Position numbers and translations under genes: made by a program
From: Sedimentibacter sp.
GTDB taxonomy: Bacteria; Bacillota; Clostridia; Tissierellales; Sedimentibacteraceae
DNA length: 64,000 nt
Assembly: GCA_018436705.1 (NCBI GenBank)
Contig: JAHDLA010000023.1
Location: 79,515-143,514 of the forward strand
Reading direction: 5' to 3'
Shown: positions 44,844-53,200 of the stretch, in pieces
How positions within the stretch are numbered: position 1 is the first letter of the stretch
How the letters are laid out: each line of letters starts with the position of its first letter
The notes under the pieces: generated by a model
What the model was told of the DNA's origin: nothing
The model's input: the letters and a program-made list of their open reading frames with translations, nothing else
The model's database searches: none

Positions 44844-44890
44844 TATAGATTATCTATACAAATTATATATAGATAATCTATATATGTCAA
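44844..44890 (-). promoter_or_regulatory. padR promoter with two embedded operators
   Basis: On the minus strand TTGACA (44885-44890), 17-base spacer, TATAAT (44862-44867): perfect consensus at both boxes. A palindrome TATAGATTATCTATA fills the spacer (44868-44882) and a near-copy TATAGATAATCTATA (44844-44858) lies just downstream of the -10. This is the expected layout for autorepression by the PadR protein. Confidence 0.85.
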
Positions 44891-44981
44891 TACTTAAAGT
44901 ATAATAATTACGATTCGCCACTTGCATTCTTCTGCTATCTGTTGATTGCACAATACAAACGATTTCTAAAAAAATATAATA

Positions 44982-45010
44982 TTGACAATACAATCTTGTT
45001 GTGATAACCT
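44982..45010 (+). promoter_or_regulatory. possible guaB promoter
   Basis: TTGACA at 44982-44987 is a perfect -35; 17 bases on, TAACCT (45005-45010) is only a poor -10. Confidence 0.35.
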
Positions 45011-45064
45011 CAAGAATAATTATTAATTTTGTTTATGGATTACATATGAAAAGGAGAAACAATA

Positions 45065-46555
45065 ATGGCAAGAATTATCAGCGAGCCTTCCAGAACGTTT
45101 GGAGAATATTTGCTTTTACCAAGTTTAACCACAAAGGATTGTATTGTTGAAAATGTGGACTTAAGCACACCTATATGTAGATATAAAAAAGGCGATGAAC
45201 CGGAATTAAAATTGAATGTTCCTTTTTCATCGGCAATTATGCAGTCTATTTCAGACAATAACATGGCAATAGCACTTGCAAAAAACGGAGGAATATCATT
45301 TATATATTGCTCTCAGTCAATTGAAAGTCAGGCAGAGATGATACGTAAGGTAAAGAAATACAAAGCCGGCTTTGTTATAAGCGACTCAAATCTGACACCT
45401 GAAGACACACTTAAGGATGTTCTTGAACTTAAAGAAAGAACAGGACATTCAACCATGGCGATTACTGAGGATGGTTCCTCAGATGGAAAACTTTTGGGAA
45501 TTGTAACCAGCAGAGACTATAGAATTACAAGAGACCCTCTTGACAAAAAAACAAAGGAATTTATGACTCCTGCTGAATCTCTTATAGTGGGTCACGAAGG
45601 CATCACCCTTTCAGAAGCAAATGATATTATCTGGAAGCATAAGTTAAATGCTCTCCCCATAATTGATGACGAATTTAATCTTGTATACATGGTTTTCAGA
45701 AAAGACTACTCTGAAGATAAGGAAAATCCTCGATCATTGCTTGATAAACAGAAAAGATACATTGTTGGTGCAGGTATTAATTCCAGAGATTACAAAGACA
45801 GAGTCCCAGCGCTTGTTGAAGCAGGAGCTGACATATTGTGCATAGATTCTTCTGAGGGATTCAGTGAATGGCAACACGACACCATAAAATGGATTAAAGG
45901 AAAATACGGCGACAAGGTCAAAGTAGGAGCAGGTAATGTAGTTGAAGAAGAAGGCTTTAATTACCTTGCTGATGCTGGAGCTGATTTTGTTAAAATAGGC
46001 ATAGGCGGAGGATCCATCTGCATAACAAGAGAACAAAAAGGCATAGGAAGAGGCCAGGCTTCTTCAGTATTGGATGTTGCAAAGGCGCGAGATAAGTATT
46101 ATGAAAGAACTGGAATTTACGTACCAATATGCTCTGATGGTGGTATTGTACTAGATTACCACATAACTCTGGCACTGGCTATGGGTGCTGACTTCGTAAT
46201 GCTTGGAAGATATTTTGCAGGTTTTGATGAAAGCCCGACTACCAAAATCAAATATGGCAACGGTTATGTAAAGGAATATTGGGGTGAAGGCTCAAACAGG
46301 GCAAGAAACTGGGCAAGATACGATCTTGGCGGAAAAGCTGGTCTTCAATTTGAGGAAGGCGTAGATTCATATGTGCCTTATGCCGGCAAACTTGATGATG
46401 GGTTGGGTTCAACTATCCATAAAGTAAAAAGCACAATGTGTAACTGCGGTGCAAAATCGATTAAGGAACTGCAAAAGAACGGAAAACTAACAATTGTTTC
46501 TGCTACCTCAATTTCTGAAGGCGGAGCTCATGATGTTATTCTAAAGAACCAATAA
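45065..46555 (+). CDS. guaB: IMP dehydrogenase
   Basis: 496 residues. Oxidises IMP to XMP with NAD+, the committed step to GMP. TIM barrel interrupted by a CBS pair (about 105-225; [32 protein letters not shown]). Catalytic loop with the Cys: [20 protein letters not shown] near 320-339; NAD-side [10 protein letters not shown]-terminal potassium-site segment [17 protein letters not shown] precedes ATG by 8 bases. Followed by a terminator. Confidence 0.95.
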   Translation: MARIISEPSRTFGEYLLLPSLTTKDCIVENVDLSTPICRYKKGDEPELKLNVPFSSAIMQSISDNNMAIALAKNGGISFIYCSQSIESQAEMIRKVKKYKAGFVISDSNLTPEDTLKDVLELKERTGHSTMAITEDGSSDGKLLGIVTSRDYRITRDPLDKKTKEFMTPAESLIVGHEGITLSEANDIIWKHKLNALPIIDDEFNLVYMVFRKDYSEDKENPRSLLDKQKRYIVGAGINSRDYKDRVPALVEAGADILCIDSSEGFSEWQHDTIKWIKGKYGDKVKVGAGNVVEEEGFNYLADAGADFVKIGIGGGSICITREQKGIGRGQASSVLDVAKARDKYYERTGIYVPICSDGGIVLDYHITLALAMGADFVMLGRYFAGFDESPTTKIKYGNGYVKEYWGEGSNRARNWARYDLGGKAGLQFEEGVDSYVPYAGKLDDGLGSTIHKVKSTMCNCGAKSIKELQKNGKLTIVSATSISEGGAHDVILKNQ

Positions 46556-46564
46556 TTACAATAT

Positions 46565-46588
46565 AAAAGACAGCCTAGACTGTCTTTT
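46565..46588 (+). terminator. guaB terminator
   Basis: AAAAGACAG / CTGTCTTTT, 6-base loop; the T tail continues TTATT. Could also serve the convergent DUF1292 gene. Confidence 0.85.
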
Positions 46589-46607
46589 ATTATGCATTTT
46601 ATATTAT

Positions 46608-46973
46608 TTATTCTTCATCCTCATCATCTAGCAACTCGTCAATTTCAGCTTCGTCCAGTATTTCATCAAACGCTGTCGTAACTTTCTCGTATTCTTCATC
46701 TGATTCAATACTAAGAAGTTCAAAAGAGCCGTCTTCATGTTCTTCAAAGCCATATAAGAATACTTCACCGTCTTCCTGATTTTCAAGCGGTAAAAGAGCT
46801 ATGTAATCTTTTTCTTCAACAGGGAATATGGCAATAATGGCGCATTCCATTTCTGTGCCGTCTTCGAGGGTGATAGTCATTATTTCTTCTTCATGTTCGT
46901 GTCCACAGCCGCATCCACAGCCGCAGCCTTCATCTTCGCCGCATCCACAGTCGAATAATTCATTATCATTCAT
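46608..46973 (-). CDS. DUF1292 protein with Cys/Gly/His-rich N-terminus
   Basis: 121 residues, very acidic. Residues 8-30 are a Cys-Gly-rich block (CGCGEDEGCGCGCGCGHEHE), which looks like a metal site. The rest is the DUF1292 domain (ITLEDGTEMECAIIAIFPVEEKDYIALLP... EVFLYGFEEHEDGSFEL) and an acidic tail. DUF1292 proteins are widespread in Firmicutes, usually after the RuvX/MreB region, with no known function; the Cys-rich extension is an addition to the usual short form. Confidence 0.8.
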   Translation of the reverse strand: MNDNELFDCGCGEDEGCGCGCGCGHEHEEEIMTITLEDGTEMECAIIAIFPVEEKDYIALLPLENQEDGEVFLYGFEEHEDGSFELLSIESDEEYEKVTTAFDEILDEAEIDELLDDEDEE

Positions 46974-47086
46974 AATATTTACATCCTTAATATTATTTTA
47001 TCAATTATATTGATAGATATTTAAACTCTATCAGAATGCACTTTAAATTGCAAGAAATAATTTTGTATTATTTCATTAAATCTTTC

Positions 47087-47115
47087 TTTACAAAATACGG
47101 TTTTTTGTTTATAAT
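47087..47115 (+). promoter_or_regulatory. tRNA-Pro promoter
   Basis: TTTACA (47087-47092), 17-base spacer, TATAAT (47110-47115), 12 bases before the mature tRNA 5' end. Confidence 0.75.
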
Positions 47116-47126
47116 AGTAGTGTAAC

Positions 47127-47200
47127 CGGGATGTAGCGCAGTTTGGTAGCGCACAAGCATGGGGTGTTTGGGGCCGCAAGTTCGAATCTTGTCATCCCGA
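47127..47200 (+). tRNA. tRNA-Pro (GGG)
   Basis: 74 bases. Acceptor CGGGATG / CATCCCG, D-arm GCGC..GCGC, anticodon stem CAAGC / GTTTG with loop ATGGGGT (anticodon GGG, reading CCC and CCT), T-arm GCAAG-TTCGAAT-CTTGT, discriminator A. The CCA is not encoded. Its anticodon and discriminator match the CCC specifier and TGGT motif of the two T-box leaders at 39.6-40.1 kb. Confidence 0.93.
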
Positions 47201-47207
47201 CTAAACT

Positions 47208-47254
47208 AAAAGTTGTAATTTTGTTGGTAATTAGCCAATAAAATTACAACTTTT
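47208..47254 (+). terminator. terminator after tRNA-Pro
   Basis: Nearly perfect 20-base stem AAAAGTTGTAATTTTGTTGG / CCAATAAAATTACAACTTTT, followed by CTTATT. Confidence 0.85.
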
Positions 47255-47356
47255 CTTATTATACATAACGTACCTTCTGGCTCAATTTGACAGGATTTAT
47301 TTCTGATAGTATAATCTACTAAACACATTCTGTAATTAAAGTAAGGAGGGGGTATT

Positions 47357-47890
47357 ATGAATCAGCTACGAACTCTATGTGTCATGGGCACATTTGATAA
47401 TCAGGCAAACCAAGAAATACACCGAATAAAAGATACGCTAAAAATGCATGGTATAGCTACTGATGAATACGAGCCACACATAACATTCGGCATATATACA
47501 GAATTAAATGATGAGGATCTGTTACAGTGGATTGATAAAATTGCAAAGCAACAGAAAAGCATTAAAATCAACTTCAATCACTTTGGTTTTTTCACAGATG
47601 CTCGCTTATGCTTTTTAGCCCCCTGCTCAAGCTGGGATCTACTTGAGCTTCACTCAAACATACATAAAAAATACGATGAATGCTGTACTGATAAAGGATG
47701 CTTGTTCTCTCTGAAGCAAAACAGCTGGACACCTCATATGTCAATAGCTTCGATTGGTCCAGGTCAGGAACAGAAGATACTTTCAATCCTTTGGGAAACT
47801 TTTTCTCCATTTACAGCTGAAATTGCCAAATTGAAGATAACTTCTTCTGATATGAGCAAAGCCGTAGGCGCGTTTGAACTGAAGAAATAA
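47357..47890 (+). CDS. 2H phosphoesterase (2'-5' RNA ligase-like)
   Basis: 177 residues with the two HxT/Sx motifs of the 2H superfamily: PHITFG near 41 and PHMSIA near 131. Such proteins hydrolyse 2',3'-cyclic phosphates or related nucleotides. AAGGAGGGGG precedes the ATG. Single gene. Confidence 0.87.
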   Translation: MNQLRTLCVMGTFDNQANQEIHRIKDTLKMHGIATDEYEPHITFGIYTELNDEDLLQWIDKIAKQQKSIKINFNHFGFFTDARLCFLAPCSSWDLLELHSNIHKKYDECCTDKGCLFSLKQNSWTPHMSIASIGPGQEQKILSILWETFSPFTAEIAKLKITSSDMSKAVGAFELKK

Positions 47891-47895
47891 TTATC

Positions 47896-47930
47896 GCTCG
47901 CCTTGCACGATAATGAAACAGGCGGGCTTT
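47896..47930 (+). terminator. terminator after the 2H phosphoesterase gene
   Basis: GCTCGCCT / AGGCGGGC with 16-base loop, then TTTTTAT. Confidence 0.8.
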
Positions 47931-47940
47931 TTATAACTAA

Positions 47941-47973
47941 ATTAACCTGATAGCAACCAGGTTAATTTTTTTT
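47941..47973. terminator. second convergent terminator
   Basis: ATTAACCTG / CAGGTTAAT followed by a run of T on the plus strand; its right arm overlaps the stop of the minus-strand flavoprotein gene. Confidence 0.75.
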
Positions 47974-49020
47974 ACTGACACAACTCTTTATATTTTCGGC
48001 AAACCCCTTAGCTTTATGGTCTATATTTTCTATTTTATCAATATCTCCAAAATCATTTGCCGTCTCCATCAGCGCAAACTTTGGCGGCAACATAAAAGTC
48101 TTGTTTATGTTAAGCGAACTTATGAGCTGCTGTGCTATTATATCACTTCCACTAAACCCTGAAACTATAACCGAATATACATATTTGTCATAAAATTTGG
48201 TTTTCCTGAACAATGAAGTGAGCCTGTTAATTACAGCTGATAGGTTGGCACTTATGGAATCATTGTAATTAGGACACAACATTATGAGAATATCGCAATC
48301 AAGTATAGCAGGATAAACCTCTTCAACCATTACTCCTCCATAAAAGCAGTTAGTACTCTGTGAATAGTGCTTGCAGGCCTTGTACGGGCAACCCTTGCAG
48401 TCTCTCACAGACCCGTTTTCTATATGTATTTCTTTAATGTTGTAGCCTATAAGATTTGTTTTAACTTTATTCCATAGAGACAGCGTATTTGAGGTTCTGT
48501 AATTGCTTGCATGAAGCGTAAGTATTTTAGGATCTGATATTTTTGTTACCTTGAAATCAATTAATCTTTCTACAACATTTCTGCTGTCACTGAAGCATAT
48601 TTCTTCAAGGCTCATACCGGGTATTCTTTTTTTCTGGGTACTGAAGCTTTTTAGTGAGCCCGTGGCTTCCGAAAGCGGCCTTCCCGGGAACATGCATCCT
48701 GCCAAATTACAATGAAGTATTATTTTTCGCGCAATATCTCGTGAATATAATTCATTGTCGCTATTTACAAGGACACTGCCAAATGAATTTTCCATAAAAT
48801 TATCCCCTGACAACTTAATCTTGTTTAAGATTTTAAAAAGCTCAATATTTATTCCCAAATCTCCCAGATCTACCGCAAATAATATTCTTTTATTTTTCAG
48901 ATTATTAATTTCGCTTGATTCTCTTATTATTTCAATCTCGTACCCTTTTGTGGAATATTCGTACATTTTCTGAAGCCTTTCAGAAACTTCTCCAGGCATT
49001 ATTACAGTTAATTTAATCAT
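47962..49020 (-). CDS. flavodoxin-type NADPH-dependent FMN reductase-like protein with Cys cluster
   Basis: 352 residues from ATG 49020 (GGGGGTG nine bases before it). Residues 1-150 match no domain I know. From about 160 it is a flavodoxin-like FMN-binding domain (KILTLHASNYRTSNTLSLWNKV as the phosphate loop region; CDILIMLCPNYNDSISANLSAVINRL). Between lies a Cys cluster C-x2-C-x4-C-x8-C (DCKGCPYKACKHYSQSTNC), like that of iron-sulfur flavoproteins. Third gene of the operon with the giant protein and the LDH-like protein; a redox step on the same compound is inferred. Confidence 0.75.
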   Translation of the reverse strand: MIKLTVIMPGEVSERLQKMYEYSTKGYEIEIIRESSEINNLKNKRILFAVDLGDLGINIELFKILNKIKLSGDNFMENSFGSVLVNSDNELYSRDIARKIILHCNLAGCMFPGRPLSEATGSLKSFSTQKKRIPGMSLEEICFSDSRNVVERLIDFKVTKISDPKILTLHASNYRTSNTLSLWNKVKTNLIGYNIKEIHIENGSVRDCKGCPYKACKHYSQSTNCFYGGVMVEEVYPAILDCDILIMLCPNYNDSISANLSAVINRLTSLFRKTKFYDKYVYSVIVSGFSGSDIIAQQLISSLNINKTFMLPPKFALMETANDFGDIDKIENIDHKAKGFAENIKSCVSKKN

Positions 49021-49048
49021 TGCTTCACCCCCGTTATGCAAACATAGT

Positions 49049-50260
49049 TCAACTTAATTTTTTCAATGCATTATATGTTGTTTTAAGACGCTTAAATAAC
49101 TCATCTGGCATTTTAATTTTTTCTATTTCCAGCCCTGATGAAATGTTTCTATTTTTAGCTCCCATAAATACTCCCCCTAGGTAATTGGAACTGTAATGCC
49201 ACCTACCCTCCAATGTCAATATAATGGATATTGCACCAGACGACAGAGCAGGCGCTATATATGGCTTAAACCCGGTTTCACGCACCTTAAGGTTTGCCTG
49301 AACAGCAAGTTTTGTAAGCTCCTCAGAAAGTGAATTGTCATAATTAATTATACTGTTTGCAATAACTAAATCATTTCCATGAGGTCCGAACGCCCTTCCA
49401 TCTGATAAATAAGATGAGTATTTGTCATCAGTTTTAGCATAATAAGCTGCTCTTGCATTCATAACCCCGAGTCCGTATCCCTTTATCTGCTCAGGAGCAA
49501 GTTTCCCTTCGCTTTCTTTGAGAACAGATGCACACAAAGGATCAACAGGGTCAGACACAACAGCAAATATTCCTTTAAAGTTATTTTTCGCAGCCATTAC
49601 CGCATATTCTTTTATAAGCTTTTTATTTTCTTCAAGTTGAACAATTCTTACGTCAACACCTTCAGATCCTATTGGAGGAACCCCTTTTGAGGCGCAGAAC
49701 ACAAACATATCACAGTCAAACAGTTCCTCTTTTGAAATTCCCTGAACCTCAGGAAATGAATAAAAACCAAAGGGATAGGAGGTTTGATTCATTTCATATT
49801 CCCATCTTTTTACCTTATTCGGACTTCTATCAAATATCCCTATGCTTCCTATTGAATTCCCACCAAGCAGCCTAAGACCCGTAAGGAGCATGCTCCCCAC
49901 GTCTCCAAGTGCTAATATATTTACCTTCTTCTTTATATTACATTTCATTGAAAAGCACTCTTCAAAGTCAGTATATGATGTATTTACTGCTTTTACCTTT
50001 CTTTGCTCAATTAGTCTCATTATTTTATCTTCTATATCATAGCATCGATCTGATAACTTCAACATTTCAAGGCTTTCTTCCAAGGCAAAAATATCTGAAG
50101 CATGCGACACGGCATAAGATTTTTTAGATTTATTCTTATCAACATTGTAAAGAAAATAAAGCTCATTAAGGTTATCCGGCAAACTTCCCAACTTTTCAAA
50201 ATTGTAATTATCTCCAAGAGAAAACATGTACTTGTTATTATGTTTGTAATAAAACATCAT
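49049..50260 (-). CDS. lactate/malate dehydrogenase-superfamily protein with altered active site
   Basis: 403 residues. An N-terminal 110-residue region without known domain precedes a Rossmann fold: VNILALGDVGSMLLTGLRLLGG near 113 and GIFDRSPNK, whose Asp suggests NAD. Next come VVSDPVDPL (like the NPVD of LDH/MDH), GLGVMNARAAYY where LDH has LDxxR, and AFGPHGND with the catalytic His. The Arg and His are kept, but the catalytic Asp that pairs with the His reads Asn. So it may be an altered dehydrogenase or a non-catalytic NAD sensor. Its start overlaps the giant gene's stop by 4 bases (ATGA). Confidence 0.72.
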   Translation of the reverse strand: MMFYYKHNNKYMFSLGDNYNFEKLGSLPDNLNELYFLYNVDKNKSKKSYAVSHASDIFALEESLEMLKLSDRCYDIEDKIMRLIEQRKVKAVNTSYTDFEECFSMKCNIKKKVNILALGDVGSMLLTGLRLLGGNSIGSIGIFDRSPNKVKRWEYEMNQTSYPFGFYSFPEVQGISKEELFDCDMFVFCASKGVPPIGSEGVDVRIVQLEENKKLIKEYAVMAAKNNFKGIFAVVSDPVDPLCASVLKESEGKLAPEQIKGYGLGVMNARAAYYAKTDDKYSSYLSDGRAFGPHGNDLVIANSIINYDNSLSEELTKLAVQANLKVRETGFKPYIAPALSSGAISIILTLEGRWHYSSNYLGGVFMGAKNRNISSGLEIEKIKMPDELFKRLKTTYNALKKLS

Positions 50261-53200
50261 TTAATAATCCTTTCCAGCTTTATAAGTTTTTCGATGCTAC
50301 CGTCCATAAAGCCGGAAGCCTCCTTGTTAAGGTCGTAATATATGTTCTCACCCAAGTACGGAAGTCTGGGCGAAATCAAAACTTCTCCAAGCCTTTTAAC
50401 CGTTAGCTTTTTCTCATACATCTCCTGATACTCTGATTCTAGTGCCTTAAGAATTGATCTTGCATTTTCAAGGCAGACCATTGACAAATTGTAAATTGAT
50501 TCGTTTGTTGCCTTGCTTATATACATTGGAGAATAATACGGAAGTATTAGATTTATGGATGGAATCAAGTTCTGCATATTTTCATTATTCATCCACATGC
50601 CGTCTCCTCCTAAAAATGGATACATAAGATTTTCGTTAAACCATATTCTCAAATTCGGTATAAAGTATGCGTAATCATAATCTCTTCCTTGAATTTCCAT
50701 CAGGTCCTTCCCTCTTCCTGACATAATTCCTACTATTATTTTTTTAACATCTACATTGTATCTTTTGAGTATTGGATCTAACTCTTTTATTCTGTATCCC
50801 TTGTGAAGAAGGTCATCAACTAAAATAACTGGCTTTTCAAAGGATTTTATGGTTTTCACCTGTATTTCTATAGGTGAATAAAAAGGGTACTCAGTTATCT
50901 TAAATGTACTTGCATCTGTTGAATATACCTTCTCTGTATGAAGAGACTTTGTAACCGTATTGGGAACAACCATTCCTTTTAAAATATTGCCAAATGGAAC
51001 ACACATATTTTCTCCCATTGCCCTAGGAAGCTGCATTTCATTGCTGACATTATTTATGCTGCAAATTTTATTAATAAGCGTTTGGTTAATCATATCATTG
51101 TCAATGGACAGAACCAAAGATCCTGGATAAAGCTCAGTCAGCGACTTTTGAAGCCTCTTTCTTGCTAATTCAATAGCTTCGTGAACTTTCTCACTTGCGC
51201 TAAGGGATTCTTTTATGAAGCTCTTCATGTTTAATGTAAGGCATATTGGGAATTTCATATCAACAGCATATACGGATTTATCCATGCTTTCATCGTGAAT
51301 TTTTTTAAATCCCTGATGTTTTAATGTATCTATTATGGTGTCTGAGTTCGTATTAGACATATTGTTGTAATAAAGAGCATAAGTAAAATCATTTTTCAAG
51401 CAGTATGCAAGAGTTTCAGTCAGTATTATCTGTTCCATATTGCTATAAATCTTGCTAGGATTCATAAAAATACCGTCTATTATAATTATTCTTCCTGCCG
51501 TATTTTCTCTTACATAATTTGCAATATACTGACTTTGGAACTCACCGTATACCTCTGATGAAGCAATTTTATGAAAAGCCGAGAATCCAAGAAGTTTATT
51601 TGAATTCTTGCTGTCCCTTATAACAAGCAGCTTAATTTTTTTAGAGATAAGCTCCTCGCCGATATTTTCATATAAACTCGTATGCATGAAAATGTAGTGG
51701 CCTATTTCATCCACAATTTTTTGGCTCAGGTCATCTATTATCTCGATTGTAAACGGCTTAGATTTTAATATACCCTTATTTAAAGGCTCTCTTGTATAGA
51801 GATTCCTGTCATAAATAAAGCTCTGCGCCAGAGAATCTATTAAGTTAGATATATCTCTGTTATTATCTATGTTATCTCTTATCTGAGTTGAGCTTATATC
51901 TTCCAGATACATTGGAAGCTGAAGATCAACTATAGTTCCTTTGATTCTGCTTTTAGCATCTTCAGTCTTCTTGGCAGATGAAGGCACTTCATCCTGAGTG
52001 CGTTTAAACACAATATGATTAAAACTGTGTATTGAATGCTTTGTAGGTCTTGACTTGTATGCTGTAGCATTTAGAAGGACATCACTACCCACAACAATAT
52101 ATATTTCCTTTTTCGGAAACAATCCTTTAAGGGCTTTTAAGTCATTGGAACTTGACAGATTCACAGGCACATCGTCCGGAAACAAAAATACTCCCAATTC
52201 GTCGGCGATGGACATGTTAATTATCTGTCTTCTTATCATCCTAGGCTGCACTTTCTTGGACCATGAGAATTCATCAACCGATAAATACACCTCGTATCCA
52301 AGATTTCGTATTGCCGTTACGATTCCTTTGTGGCTCAATGAAAAAGGATCAAACGTGCCGGGAAAAAACGCAATGTTTTCATTTACATGTATATCGAAAT
52401 TTTTATAATAAAATTCATAATCACTTATAAATCTGTATATATGATTAAATGATGACGAGTTGTTAAAGAAAAATAAATCTTCCAGTTCCTTTTCATTTAT
52501 CAACGTCAAAAGTTTTTTATATACAATCAGAAATAATTTGTGCTTTTCTTTCAAGCTGAGAATCTTAGAGCCAAATATATTCTGTCCCATGACAAAAAAT
52601 GTTTCTTGCTTTATTTGAGTATTATAATTTGCAAGCCCGCTTAAAATAATACCCAGCATTTTTTTAAGCCTCTTGTTATACGATTCTTCATCTTCTTTAA
52701 ACCTATCTATGTACTCTGGATAATACTGCAATATTATGCCAAATGTATTAATTACCAGCACACTTACACGGGGATTGGTTCCCTTGTAAATTAAATTCAA
52801 ATCTGAAATACATTCGTCAAGTTCCTTGGGAGGCAAAAGCATCATAAACCTGCCCAGATATTCCGGAATGTACTTTGCATATTGAAGTTCATCTATTTCA
52901 AGACCTTTAAATAGCTCGACCGCTATTTCATTTCTCTGTTCAATTGATAAAAGCGGCCCTATTTCAACCAGGGAATTTCCAGCCTTATTTCTTACGGATT
53001 CCTTGGCACTTACCTTCACCAAATTGGCAAGGTGTGTTGCAGTTTGAAGCAATGTAACTTCATTTTTGCTTTTTATGTTTTCCATAATAAAATCAATACT
53101 GATTGTTTTTACATTCCAAGGTGTAGCAGCTTTTAGGTTATTAAGAAACAATTCGGAAGTTTTGTATATACTGCTGCTCATAAGTTCATTGTATTTATCT

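Noticed and set aside
52055..52408. 117-codon plus-strand open frame inside the giant gene
   Set aside because: Antisense to a well-supported domain with clear motifs; no start signals.
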